This document shows positions 1 to 13,509 of a stretch of 64,000 bases of DNA, one piece after another. The translations under genes were made by a program, and so were the position numbers. The stretch lies in assembly GCA_947471745.1 (NCBI GenBank), contig CANJKZ010000177.1, positions 1-64,000 on the forward strand, in the 5' to 3' direction. Under the pieces are notes generated by a model. The model was not told the DNA's origin and searched no databases. It saw nothing but the letters and a program-made list of their open reading frames with translations. The stretch is from Closterium sp. Naga37s-1. Lineage: Eukaryota > Streptophyta > Zygnematophyceae > Desmidiales > Closteriaceae. Numbering within the stretch: the first letter of the stretch is position 1; each line of letters starts with the position of its first letter.

Positions 1-77
1 CAAGTGCAATCACCCACTTCTACTTGGGCAAATGATCTGATTTCATAGGGGACCCTAATCACACCTATTCCAGACTA
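1..77 (+). repeat. Partial satellite monomer at left edge
   Basis: This is the last 77 bases of a monomer cut by the window start, beginning at CAAGTGCAATC. It carries the class 2 allele GTGCAATC, and GATTTCATAGG, one base shorter than either GATTTTCATAGG or GATTTCCATAGG. The array therefore continues to the left of the window. Confidence 0.95.
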
Positions 78-2616
78 CCCTATGAAAATCAACTCATTTG
101 CCCAAGGTTTGCTATGGTTTTGGAGCATTGTTCTGCTGCTGTCTGGGTTATTCTCTGCAGAATTGCCTGCAATCAGGTTGCAAGTGAAATCACCCACTTC
201 TACTTGGGCAAATGATCTGATTTTCATAGGGGACCCTAATCACACCTATTCCAGACTACCCTATGAAAATCAACTCATTTGGCCAAGGTTTGCTATGGTT
301 TTGGAGCATTGTTCTGCTGCTGTCTGGGTTATTCTCTGCAGAATTGCCTGCAATCAGGTTGCAAGTGCAATCACCCACTTCTACTTGGGCAAATGATCTG
401 ATTTCATAGGGGACGCTAATCACACCTATTCCAGACTACCCTATGAAAATCAACTCATTTGCCCAAGGTTTGCTATGGTTTTGGAGCATTGTTCTGCTAG
501 CATGTCTGGGTTATTCTGTGCAGAATTGCCTGCAATCAGGTTGCAAGTGAAATCACCCACTTCTACTTGGGCAAATGATCTGATTTTCATAGGGGACCCT
601 AATCACACCTATTCCAGACTACCCTATGAAAATCAACTCATTTGCCCAAGGTTTGCTATGGTTTTGGAGCATTGTTCTGCAGCATGTCTGGGTTATTCTG
701 TGCAGAATTGCCTGCAATCAGGTTGCAAGTGAAATCACCCACTTCTACTTGGGCAAATGATCTGTATTTTCATAGGGGACCCTAATCACACCTATTCCAG
801 ACTACCCTATGAAAATCAACTCATTTGCCCAAGGTTTGCTATGGTTTTGGAGCATTGTTCTGCTGCTGTCTGGGTTATTCTCTGCAGAATTGCCTGCAAT
901 CAGGTTGCAAGTGCAATCACCCACTTCTACTTGGGCAAATGATCTGATTTCATAGGGGACGCTAATCACACCTATTCCAGACTACCCTATGAAAATCAAC
1001 TCATTTGCCCAAGGTTTGCTATGGTTTTGGAGCATTGTTCTGCTGCTGTCTGGGTTATTCTCTGCAGAATTGCCTGCAATCAGGTTGCAAGTGAAATCAC
1101 CCACTTCTACTTGGGCAAATGATCTGATTTTCATAGGGGACCCTAATCACACCTATTCCAGACTACCCTATGAAAATCAACTCATTTGCCCAAGGTTTGC
1201 TATGGTTTTGGAGCATTGTTCTGCAGCTAGTCTGGGTTATTCTCTGCAGAATTGCCTGCAATCAGGTTGCAAGTGAAATCACCCACTTCTACTTGGGCAA
1301 ATGATCTGATTTTCATAGGGGACCCTAATCACACCTATTCCAGACTACCCTATGAAAATCAACTCATTTGCCCAAGGTTTGCTATGGTTTTGGAGCATTG
1401 TTCTGCAGCAGTCTGGGTTATTCTGTGCAGAATTGCCTGCAATCAGGTTGCAAGTGAAATCACCCACTTCTACTTGGGCAAATGATCTGATTTTCATAGG
1501 GGACCCTAATCACACCTATTCCAGACTACCCTATGAAAATCAACTCATTTGCCCAAGGTTTGCTATGGTTTTGGAGCATTGTTCTGCTGCTGTCTGGGTT
1601 ATTCTCTGCAGAATTGCCTGCAATCAGGTTGCAAGTGAAATCACCCACTTCTACTTGGGCAAATGATCTGATTTTCATAGGGGACCCTAATCACACCTAT
1701 TCCAGACTACCCTATGAAAATCAACTCATTTGCCCAAGGTTTGCTATGGTTTTGGAGCATTGTTCTGCAGCAGTCTGGGTTATTCTGTGCAGAATTGCCT
1801 GCAATCAGGTTGCAAGTGAAATCACCCACTTCTACTTGGGCAAATGATCTGATTTTCATAGGGGACCCTAATCACACCTATTCCAGACTACCCTATGAAA
1901 ATCAACTCATTTGCCCAAGGTTTGCTATGGTTTTGGAGCATTGTTCTGCATGCTGTCTGGGTTATTCTCTGCAGAATTGCCTGCAATCAGGTTGCAAGTG
2001 AAATCACCCACTTCTACTTGGGCAAATGATCTGATTTCCATAGGGGACCCTAATCACACCTATTCCAGACTACCCTATGAAAATCAACTCATTTGCCCAA
2101 GGTTTGCTATGGTTTTGGAGCATTGTTCTGCAGCAGTCTGGGTTATTCTGTGCAGAATTGCCTGCAATCAGGTTGCAAGTGAAATCACCCACTTCTACTT
2201 GGGCAAATGATCTGATTTTCATAGGGGACCCTAATCACACCTATTCCAGACTACCCTATGAAAATCAACTCATTTGCCCAAGGTTTGCTATGGTTTTGGA
2301 GCATTGTTCTGCATGCTGTCTGGGTTATTCTCTGCAGAATTGCCTGCAATCAGGTTGCAAGTGAAATCACCCACTTCTACTTGGGCAAATGATCTGATTT
2401 TCATAGGGGACCCTAATCACACCTATTCCAGACTACCCTATGAAAATCAACTCATTTGCCCAAGGTTTGCTATGGTTTTGGAGCATTGTTCTGCAGCAGT
2501 CTGGGTTATTCTGTGCAGAATTGCCTGCAATCAGGTTGCAAGTGAAATCACCCACTTCTACTTGGGCAAATGATCTGATTTTCATAGGGGACCCTAATCA
2601 CACCTATTCCAGACTA

Positions 2617-2800
2617 CCCTATGAAAATCAACTCATTTGCCCAAGGTTTGCTATGGTTTTGGAGCATTGTTCTGCATGCATGTCTGGGTTATTCTCGTGC
2701 AGAATTGCCTGCAATCAGGTTGCAAGTGAAATCACCCACTTCTACTTGGGCAAATGATCTGATTTTCATAGGGGACCCTAATCACACCTATTCCAGACTA
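2617..2800 (+). repeat. 184-bp monomer with three double-allele insertions
   Basis: This monomer is three bases too long. The position that is normally GCAGCAGTC or GCTGCTGTC reads GCATGCATGTC, with A and T both present at each of the two variable sites. The position that is normally CTGTGCAG or CTCTGCAG reads CTCGTGCAG, with C and G both present. The same triple form recurs at 3402-3430. I read this as a consensus artefact, and it is the clearest single example of the pattern. Confidence 0.85.
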
Positions 2801-4982
2801 CCCTATGAAAATCAACTCATTTGCCCAAGGTTTGCTATGGTTTTGGAGCATTGTTCTGCAGCTAGTCTGGGTTATTCTGTGCAGAATTGCCTGCAATCAG
2901 GTTGCAAGTGAAATCACCCACTTCTACTTGGGCAAATGATCTGATTTTCATAGGGGACCCTAATCACACCTATTCCAGACTACCCTATGAAAATCAACTC
3001 ATTTGCCCAAGGTTTGCTATGGTTTTGGAGCATTGTTCTGCTGCTGTCTGGGTTATTCTCTGCAGAATTGCCTGCAATCAGGTTGCAAGTGAAATCACCC
3101 ACTTCTACTTGGGCAAATGATCTGATTTTCATAGGGGACCCTAATCACACCTATTCCAGACTACCCTATGAAAATCAACTCATTTGCCCAAGGTTTGCTA
3201 TGGTTTTGGAGCATTGTTCTGCAGCAGTCTGGGTTATTCTGTGCAGAATTGCCTGCAATCAGGTTGCAAGTGAAATCACCCACTTCTACTTGGGCAAATG
3301 ATCTGATTTTCATAGGGGACCCTAATCACACCTATTCCAGACTACCCTATGAAAATCAACTCATTTGCCCAAGGTTTGCTATGGTTTTGGAGCATTGTTC
3401 TGCATGCATGTCTGGGTTATTCTCGTGCAGAATTGCCTGCAATCAGGTTGCAAGTGAAATCACCCACTTCTACTTGGGCAAATGATCTGATTTCATAGGG
3501 GACCCTAATCACACCTATTCCAGACTACCCTATGAAAATCAACTCATTTGCCCAAGGTTTGCTATGGTTTTGGAGCATTGTTCTGCAGCAGTCTGGGTTA
3601 TTCTGTGCAGAATTGCCTGCAATCAGGTTGCAAGTGAAATCACCCACTTCTACTTGGGCAAATGATCTGATTTTCATAGGGGACCCTAATCACACCTATT
3701 CCAGACTACCCTATGAAAATCAACTCATTTGCCCAAGGTTTGCTATGGTTTTGGAGCATTGTTCTGCTGCTGTCTGGGTTATTCTCTGCAGAATTGCCTG
3801 CAATCAGGTTGCAAGTGCAATCACCCACTTCTACTTGGGCAAATGATCTGATTTTCATAGGGGACCCTAATCACACCTATTCCAGACTACCCTATGAAAA
3901 TCAACTCATTTGCCCAAGGTTTGCTATGGTTTTGGAGCATTGTTCTGCATGCATGTCTGGGTTATTCTGTGCAGAATTGCCTGCAATCAGGTTGCAAGTG
4001 AAATCACCCACTTCTACTTGGGCAAATGATCTGATTTTCATAGGGGACCCTAATCACACCTATTCCAGACTACCCTATGAAAATCAACTCATTTGCCCAA
4101 GGTTTGCTATGGTTTTGGAGCATTGTTCTGCATGCTGTCTGGGTTATTCTGCTGCAGAATTGCCTGCAATCAGGTTGCAAGTGAAATCACCCACTTCTAC
4201 TTGGGCAAATGATCTGATTTTCATAGGGGACCCTAATCACACCTATTCCAGACTACCCTATGAAAATCAACTCATTTGCCCAAGGTTTGCTATGGTTTTG
4301 GAGCATTGTTCTGCAGCAGTCTGGGTTATTCTGTGCAGAATTGCCTGCAATCAGGTTGCAAGTGAAATCACCCACTTCTACTTGGGCAAATGATCTGATT
4401 TTCATAGGGGACCCTAATCACACCTATTCCAGACTACCCTATGAAAATCAACTCATTTGCCCAAGGTTTGCTATGGTTTTGGAGCATTGTTCTGCATGCA
4501 TGTCTGGGTTATTCTCTGCAGAATTGCCTGCAATCAGGTTGCAAGTGAAATCACCCACTTCTACTTGGGCAAATGATCTGATTTTCATAGGGGACCCTAA
4601 TCACACCTATTCCAGACTACCCTATGAAAATCAACTCATTTGCCCAAGGTTTGCTATGGTTTTGGAGCATTGTTCTGCATGCTGTCTGGGTTATTCTCTG
4701 CAGAATTGCCTGCAATCAGGTTGCAAGTGAAATCACCCACTTCTACTTGGGCAAATGATCTGATTTTCATAGGGGACCCTAATCACACCTATTCCAGACT
4801 ACCCTATGAAAATCAACTCATTTGCCCAAGGTTTGCTATGGTTTTGGAGCATTGTTCTGCTGCTGTCTGGGTTATTCTCTGCAGAATTGCCTGCAATCAG
4901 GTTGCAAGTGCAATCACCCACTTCTACTTGGGCAAATGATCTGATTTCCATAGGGGACGCTAATCACACCTATTCCAGACTA

Positions 4983-5136
4983 CCCTATGAAAATCAACTC
5001 ATTTGCCCAAGGTTTGCTATGGTTTTGGAGCATTGTTCTGCAGCAGTCTGGGTTATTCTGTGCAGAATTGCCTGCAATCAGGTTGCAAGTGAAATCACCC
5101 ACTTCTACTTGGGCAAATGATCTGATTTTCATAGGG
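4983..5136. repeat. Intramonomer inverted repeat, 29-bp arms
   Basis: Arm A is 4983-5011, starting CCCTATGAAAATC and ending TTTGCCCAAG. Arm B is 5108-5136, starting CTTGGGCAAATGA and ending GATTTTCATAGGG. The reverse complement of A matches B at 27 of 29 positions; the two mismatches lie in the middle, where B has ATC and the complement of A has AGT. The arms enclose 96 bases. Arm B is followed by a 27-base spacer (5137-5163) and then arm A of the next monomer, so a hairpin with a 27-nt loop could also form across the monomer junction. The arrangement repeats in each monomer with small changes. Whether it extrudes in the cell is unknown. Confidence 0.93.
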
Positions 5137-5163
5137 GACCCTAATCACACCTATTCCAGACTA
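4983..5163 (+). repeat. Reference class 1 monomer (181 bp)
   Basis: This is a clean example of the commonest monomer in the left subarray. Diagnostic alleles are CATTTGCCC, GCAGCAGTC, CTGTGCAG, GTGAAATC, GATTTTCAT and GACCCTAAT. It contains PstI-type CTGCAG in the CAGCAG segment. Short inverted motifs such as TTGCCTGCAA and TGCAG-N6-CTGCA lie in its right half. It is immediately followed by another copy of the same class at 5164. Confidence 0.95.
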
Positions 5164-8100
5164 CCCTATGAAAATCAACTCATTTGCCCAAGGTTTGCTA
5201 TGGTTTTGGAGCATTGTTCTGCAGCAGTCTGGGTTATTCTGTGCAGAATTGCCTGCAATCAGGTTGCAAGTGAAATCACCCACTTCTACTTGGGCAAATG
5301 ATCTGATTTTCATAGGGGACCCTAATCACACCTATTCCAGACTACCCTATGAAAATCAACTCATTTGCCCAAGGTTTGCTATGGTTTTGGAGCATTGTTC
5401 TGCAGCAGTCTGGGTTATTCTGTGCAGAATTGCCTGCAATCAGGTTGCAAGTGAAATCACCCACTTCTACTTGGGCAAATGATCTGATTTTCATAGGGGA
5501 CCCTAATCACACCTATTCCAGACTACCCTATGAAAATCAACTCATTTGCCCAAGGTTTGCTATGGTTTTGGAGCATTGTTCTGCAGCATGTCTGGGTTAT
5601 TCTCTGCAGAATTGCCTGCAATCAGGTTGCAAGTGAAATCACCCACTTCTACTTGGGCAAATGATCTGATTTTCATAGGGGACCCTAATCACACCTATTC
5701 CAGACTACCCTATGAAAATCAACTCATTTGGCCCAAGGTTTGCTATGGTTTTGGAGCATTGTTCTGCAGCTAGTCTGGGTTATTCTGTGCAGAATTGCCT
5801 GCAATCAGGTTGCAAGTGAAATCACCCACTTCTACTTGGGCAAATGATCTGATTTTCATAGGGGACCCTAATCACACCTATTCCAGACTACCCTATGAAA
5901 ATCAACTCATTTGCCCAAGGTTTGCTATGGTTTTGGAGCATTGTTCTGCATGCATGTCTGGGTTATTCTCTGCAGAATTGCCTGCAATCAGGTTGCAAGT
6001 GAAATCACCCACTTCTACTTGGGCAAATGATCTGATTTTCATAGGGGACGCTAATCACACCTATTCCAGACTACCCTATGAAAATCAACTCATTTGCCCA
6101 AGGTTTGCTATGGTTTTGGAGCATTGTTCTGCAGCAGTCTGGGTTATTCTGTGCAGAATTGCCTGCAATCAGGTTGCAAGTGAAATCACCCACTTCTACT
6201 TGGGCAAATGATCTGATTTTCATAGGGGACCCTAATCACACCTATTCCAGACTACCCTATGAAAATCAACTCATTTGCCCAAGGTTTGCTATGGTTTTGG
6301 AGCATTGTTCTGCTAGCTGTCTGGGTTATTCTCTGCAGAATTGCCTGCAATCAGGTTGCAAGTGAAATCACCCACTTCTACTTGGGCAAATGATCTGATT
6401 TTCATAGGGGACCCTAATCACACCTATTCCAGACTACCCTATGAAAATCAACTCATTTGCCCAAGGTTTGCTATGGTTTTGGAGCATTGTTCTGCAGCAT
6501 GTCTGGGTTATTCTCTGCAGAATTGCCTGCAATCAGGTTGCAAGTGAAATCACCCACTTCTACTTGGGCAAATGATCTGATTTTCATAGGGGACCCTAAT
6601 CACACCTATTCCAGACTACCCTATGAAAATCAACTCATTTGCCAAGGTTTGCTATGGTTTTGGAGCATTGTTCTGCATGCTGTCTGGGTTATTCTCTGCA
6701 GAATTGCCTGCAATCAGGTTGCAAGTGCAATCACCCACTTCTACTTGGGCAAATGATCTGATTTCATAGGGGACGCTAATCACACCTATTCCAGACTACC
6801 CTATGAAAATCAACTCATTTGCCCAAGGTTTGCTATGGTTTTGGAGCATTGTTCTGCAGCAGTCTGGGTTATTCTCTGCAGAATTGCCTGCAATCAGGTT
6901 GCAAGTGAAATCACCCACTTCTACTTGGGCAAATGATCTGATTTTCATAGGGGACCCTAATCACACCTATTCCAGACTACCCTATGAAAATCAACTCATT
7001 TGCCCAAGGTTTGCTATGGTTTTGGAGCATTGTTCTGCAGCAGTCTGGGTTATTCTGTGCAGAATTGCCTGCAATCAGGTTGCAAGTGAAATCACCCACT
7101 TCTACTTGGGCAAATGATCTGATTTTCATAGGGGACCCTAATCACACCTATTCCAGACTACCCTATGAAAATCAACTCATTTGCCCAAGGTTTGCTATGG
7201 TTTTGGAGCATTGTTCTGCATGCTAGTCTGGGTTATTCTGTGCAGAATTGCCTGCAATCAGGTTGCAAGTGAAATCACCCACTTCTACTTGGGCAAATGA
7301 TCTGATTTTCATAGGGGACCCTAATCACACCTATTCCAGACTACCCTATGAAAATCAACTCATTTGCCCAAGGTTTGCTATGGTTTTGGAGCATTGTTCT
7401 GCAGCAGTCTGGGTTATTCTGTGCAGAATTGCCTGCAATCAGGTTGCAAGTGAAATCACCCACTTCTACTTGGGCAAATGATCTGATTTTCATAGGGGAC
7501 CCTAATCACACCTATTCCAGACTACCCTATGAAAATCAACTCATTTGGCCCAAGGTTTGCTATGGTTTTGGAGCATTGTTCTGCTGCTGTCTGGGTTATT
7601 CTCTGCAGAATTGCCTGCAATCAGGTTGCAAGTGCAATCACCCACTTCTACTTGGGCAAATGATCTGATTTCCATAGGGGACCCTAATCACACCTATTCC
7701 AGACTACCCTATGAAAATCAACTCATTTGCCCAAGGTTTGCTATGGTTTTGGAGCATTGTTCTGCATGCAGTCTGGGTTATTCTGTGCAGAATTGCCTGC
7801 AATCAGGTTGCAAGTGAAATCACCCACTTCTACTTGGGCAAATGATCTGATTTTCATAGGGGACCCTAATCACACCTATTCCAGACTACCCTATGAAAAT
7901 CAACTCATTTGCCCAAGGTTTGCTATGGTTTTGGAGCATTGTTCTGCAGCAGTCTGGGTTATTCTGTGCAGAATTGCCTGCAATCAGGTTGCAAGTGAAA
8001 TCACCCACTTCTACTTGGGCAAATGATCTGATTTTCATAGGGGACCCTAATCACACCTATTCCAGACTACCCTATGAAAATCAACTCATTTGCCCAAGGT

Positions 8101-11100
8101 TTGCTATGGTTTTGGAGCATTGTTCTGCAGCAGTCTGGGTTATTCTGTGCAGAATTGCCTGCAATCAGGTTGCAAGTGAAATCACCCACTTCTACTTGGG
8201 CAAATGATCTGATTTTCATAGGGGACCCTAATCACACCTATTCCAGACTACCCTATGAAAATCAACTCATTTGCCCAAGGTTTGCTATGGTTTTGGAGCA
8301 TTGTTCTGCAGCATGTCTGGGTTATTCTGTGCAGAATTGCCTGCAATCAGGTTGCAAGTGAAATCACCCACTTCTACTTGGGCAAATGATCTGATTTTCA
8401 TAGGGGACCCTAATCACACCTATTCCAGACTACCCTATGAAAATCAACTCATTTGCCCAAGGTTTGCTATGGTTTTGGAGCATTGTTCTGCAGCAGTCTG
8501 GGTTATTCTGTGCAGAATTGCCTGCAATCAGGTTGCAAGTGAAATCACCCACTTCTACTTGGGCAAATGATCTGATTTTCATAGGGGACCCTAATCACAC
8601 CTATTCCAGACTACCCTATGAAAATCAACTCATTTGCCCAAGGTTTGCTATGGTTTTGGAGCATTGTTCTGCATGCTGTCTGGGTTATTCTCTGCAGAAT
8701 TGCCTGCAATCAGGTTGCAAGTGCAATCACCCACTTCTACTTGGGCAAATGATCTGATTTCCATAGGGGACCCTAATCACACCTATTCCAGACTACCCTA
8801 TGAAAATCAACTCATTTGCCCAAGGTTTGCTATGGTTTTGGAGCATTGTTCTGCAGCAGTCTGGGTTATTCTGTGCAGAATTGCCTGCAATCAGGTTGCA
8901 AGTGAAATCACCCACTTCTACTTGGGCAAATGATCTGATTTTCATAGGGGACCCTAATCACACCTATTCCAGACTACCCTATGAAAATCAACTCATTTGC
9001 CCAAGGTTTGCTATGGTTTTGGAGCATTGTTCTGCAGCATGTCTGGGTTATTCTGTGCAGAATTGCCTGCAATCAGGTTGCAAGTGAAATCACCCACTTC
9101 TACTTGGGCAAATGATCTGATTTTCATAGGGGACCCTAATCACACCTATTCCAGACTACCCTATGAAAATCAACTCATTTGCCCAAGGTTTGCTATGGTT
9201 TTGGAGCATTGTTCTGCAGCAGTCTGGGTTATTCTGTGCAGAATTGCCTGCAATCAGGTTGCAAGTGAAATCACCCACTTCTACTTGGGCAAATGATCTG
9301 ATTTTCATAGGGGACCCTAATCACACCTATTCCAGACTACCCTATGAAAATCAACTCATTTGCCCAAGGTTTGCTATGGTTTTGGAGCATTGTTCTGCTG
9401 CATGTCTGGGTTATTCTCTGCAGAATTGCCTGCAATCAGGTTGCAAGTGAAATCACCCACTTCTACTTGGGCAAATGATCTGATTTTCATAGGGGACCCT
9501 AATCACACCTATTCCAGACTACCCTATGAAAATCAACTCATTTGCCCAAGGTTTGCTATGGTTTTGGAGCATTGTTCTGCATGCTGTCTGGGTTATTCTC
9601 TGCAGAATTGCCTGCAATCAGGTTGCAAGTGCAATCACCCACTTCTACTTGGGCAAATGATCTGATTTCCATAGGGGACGCTAATCACACCTATTCCAGA
9701 CTACCCTATGAAAATCAACTCATTTGCCCAAGGTTTGCTATGGTTTTGGAGCATTGTTCTGCAGCAGTCTGGGTTATTCTGTGCAGAATTGCCTGCAATC
9801 AGGTTGCAAGTGAAATCACCCACTTCTACTTGGGCAAATGATCTGATTTTCATAGGGGACCCTAATCACACCTATTCCAGACTACCCTATGAAAATCAAC
9901 TCATTTGCCCAAGGTTTGCTATGGTTTTGGAGCATTGTTCTGCAGCAGTCTGGGTTATTCTGTGCAGAATTGCCTGCAATCAGGTTGCAAGTGAAATCAC
10001 CCACTTCTACTTGGGCAAATGATCTGATTTTCATAGGGGACCCTAATCACACCTATTCCAGACTACCCTATGAAAATCAACTCATTTGCCCAAGGTTTGC
10101 TATGGTTTTGGAGCATTGTTCTGCAGCATGTCTGGGTTATTCTGTGCAGAATTGCCTGCAATCAGGTTGCAAGTGAAATCACCCACTTCTACTTGGGCAA
10201 ATGATCTGATTTTCATAGGGGACCCTAATCACACCTATTCCAGACTACCCTATGAAAATCAACTCATTTGCCCAAGGTTTGCTATGGTTTTGGAGCATTG
10301 TTCTGCAGCATGTCTGGGTTATTCTGCTGCAGAATTGCCTGCAATCAGGTTGCAAGTGAAATCACCCACTTCTACTTGGGCAAATGATCTGATTTTCATA
10401 GGGGACCCTAATCACACCTATTCCAGACTACCCTATGAAAATCAACTCATTTGCCCAAGGTTTGCTATGGTTTTGGAGCATTGTTCTGCTGCTGTCTGGG
10501 TTATTCTCTGCAGAATTGCCTGCAATCAGGTTGCAAGTGCAATCACCCACTTCTACTTGGGCAAATGATCTGATTTCCATAGGGGACCCTAATCACACCT
10601 ATTCCAGACTACCCTATGAAAATCAACTCATTTGCCCAAGGTTTGCTATGGTTTTGGAGCATTGTTCTGCAGCAGTCTGGGTTATTCTGTGCAGAATTGC
10701 CTGCAATCAGGTTGCAAGTGAAATCACCCACTTCTACTTGGGCAAATGATCTGATTTTCATAGGGGACCCTAATCACACCTATTCCAGACTACCCTATGA
10801 AAATCAACTCATTTGCCCAAGGTTTGCTATGGTTTTGGAGCATTGTTCTGCAGCAGTCTGGGTTATTCTGTGCAGAATTGCCTGCAATCAGGTTGCAAGT
10901 GAAATCACCCACTTCTACTTGGGCAAATGATCTGATTTTCATAGGGGACCCTAATCACACCTATTCCAGACTACCCTATGAAAATCAACTCATTTGCCCA
11001 AGGTTTGCTATGGTTTTGGAGCATTGTTCTGCAGCAGTCTGGGTTATTCTGTGCAGAATTGCCTGCAATCAGGTTGCAAGTGAAATCACCCACTTCTACT

Positions 11101-13328
11101 TGGGCAAATGATCTGATTTTCATAGGGGACCCTAATCACACCTATTCCAGACTACCCTATGAAAATCAACTCATTTGCCCAAGGTTTGCTATGGTTTTGG
11201 AGCATTGTTCTGCTGCTGTCTGGGTTATTCTCTGCAGAATTGCCTGCAATCAGGTTGCAAGTGCAATCACCCACTTCTACTTGGGCAAATGATCTGATTT
11301 CATAGGGGACCCTAATCACACCTATTCCAGACTACCCTATGAAAATCAACTCATTTGCCCAAGGTTTGCTATGGTTTTGGAGCATTGTTCTGCAGCAGTC
11401 TGGGTTATTCTGTGCAGAATTGCCTGCAATCAGGTTGCAAGTGAAATCACCCACTTCTACTTGGGCAAATGATCTGATTTTCATAGGGGACCCTAATCAC
11501 ACCTATTCCAGACTACCCTATGAAAATCAACTCATTTGCCCAAGGTTTGCTATGGTTTTGGAGCATTGTTCTGCAGCATGTCTGGGTTATTCTGTGCAGA
11601 ATTGCCTGCAATCAGGTTGCAAGTGAAATCACCCACTTCTACTTGGGCAAATGATCTGATTTCCATAGGGGACCCTAATCACACCTATTCCAGACTACCC
11701 TATGAAAATCAACTCATTTGCCCAAGGTTTGCTATGGTTTTGGAGCATTGTTCTGCAGCAGTCTGGGTTATTCTGTGCAGAATTGCCTGCAATCAGGTTG
11801 CAAGTGAAATCACCCACTTCTACTTGGGCAAATGATCTGATTTTCATAGGGGACCCTAATCACACCTATTCCAGACTACCCTATGAAAATCAACTCATTT
11901 GCCCAAGGTTTGCTATGGTTTTGGAGCATTGTTCTGCAGCAGTCTGGGTTATTCTGTGCAGAATTGCCTGCAATCAGGTTGCAAGTGAAATCACCCACTT
12001 CTACTTGGGCAAATGATCTGATTTTCATAGGGGACCCTAATCACACCTATTCCAGACTACCCTATGAAAATCAACTCATTTGCCCAAGGTTTGCTATGGT
12101 TTTGGAGCATTGTTCTGCAGCTGTCTGGGTTATTCTCTGCAGAATTGCCTGCAATCAGGTTGCAAGTGAAATCACCCACTTCTACTTGGGCAAATGATCT
12201 GATTTTCATAGGGGACCCTAATCACACCTATTCCAGACTACCCTATGAAAATCAACTCATTTGGCCCAAGGTTTGCTATGGTTTTGGAGCATTGTTCTGC
12301 TAGCTGTCTGGGTTATTCTCTGCAGAATTGCCTGCAATCAGGTTGCAAGTGCAATCACCCACTTCTACTTGGGCAAATGATCTGATTTCCATAGGGGACG
12401 CTAATCACACCTATTCCAGACTACCCTATGAAAATCAACTCATTTGCCCAAGGTTTGCTATGGTTTTGGAGCATTGTTCTGCAGCAGTCTGGGTTATTCT
12501 GTGCAGAATTGCCTGCAATCAGGTTGCAAGTGAAATCACCCACTTCTACTTGGGCAAATGATCTGATTTTCATAGGGGACCCTAATCACACCTATTCCAG
12601 ACTACCCTATGAAAATCAACTCATTTGCCCAAGGTTTGCTATGGTTTTGGAGCATTGTTCTGCATGCTGTCTGGGTTATTCTCTGCAGAATTGCCTGCAA
12701 TCAGGTTGCAAGTGAAATCACCCACTTCTACTTGGGCAAATGATCTGATTTCATAGGGGACCCTAATCACACCTATTCCAGACTACCCTATGAAAATCAA
12801 CTCATTTGCCCAAGGTTTGCTATGGTTTTGGAGCATTGTTCTGCAGCAGTCTGGGTTATTCTGTGCAGAATTGCCTGCAATCAGGTTGCAAGTGAAATCA
12901 CCCACTTCTACTTGGGCAAATGATCTGATTTTCATAGGGGACCCTAATCACACCTATTCCAGACTACCCTATGAAAATCAACTCATTTGCCCAAGGTTTG
13001 CTATGGTTTTGGAGCATTGTTCTGCAGCAGTCTGGGTTATTCTGTGCAGAATTGCCTGCAATCAGGTTGCAAGTGAAATCACCCACTTCTACTTGGGCAA
13101 ATGATCTGATTTTCATAGGGGACCCTAATCACACCTATTCCAGACTACCCTATGAAAATCAACTCATTTGCCCAAGGTTTGCTATGGTTTTGGAGCATTG
13201 TTCTGCAGCAGTCTGGGTTATTCTGTGCAGAATTGCCTGCAATCAGGTTGCAAGTGAAATCACCCACTTCTACTTGGGCAAATGATCTGATTTTCATAGG
13301 GGACCCTAATCACACCTATTCCAGACTA

Positions 13329-13509
13329 CCCTATGAAAATCAACTCATTTGCCCAAGGTTTGCTATGGTTTTGGAGCATTGTTCTGCTGCTGTCTGGGTT
13401 ATTCTCTGCAGAATTGCCTGCAATCAGGTTGCAAGTGCAATCACCCACTTCTACTTGGGCAAATGATCTGATTTCCATAGGGGACGCTAATCACACCTAT
13501 TCCAGACTA
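13329..13509 (+). repeat. Reference class 2 monomer (181 bp)
   Basis: This is a clean example of the second founder class. Diagnostic alleles are GCTGCTGTC, CTCTGCAG, GTGCAATC, GATTTCCAT and GACGCTAAT; in many later copies CATTTGGCC replaces CATTTGCCC. It differs from class 1 at about seven positions, all but one transversions. Neighbours on both sides are class 1. Confidence 0.93.

Noticed and set aside
3713..4393. A 226-codon plus-strand ORF, the longest in the window.
   Set aside because: It exists only because two successive 183-bp monomers (two extra bases each at the CAGCAG/CTGCTG site or nearby) keep the frame open. Those bases are probable consensus artefacts, and the protein would just be the monomer translated repeatedly.
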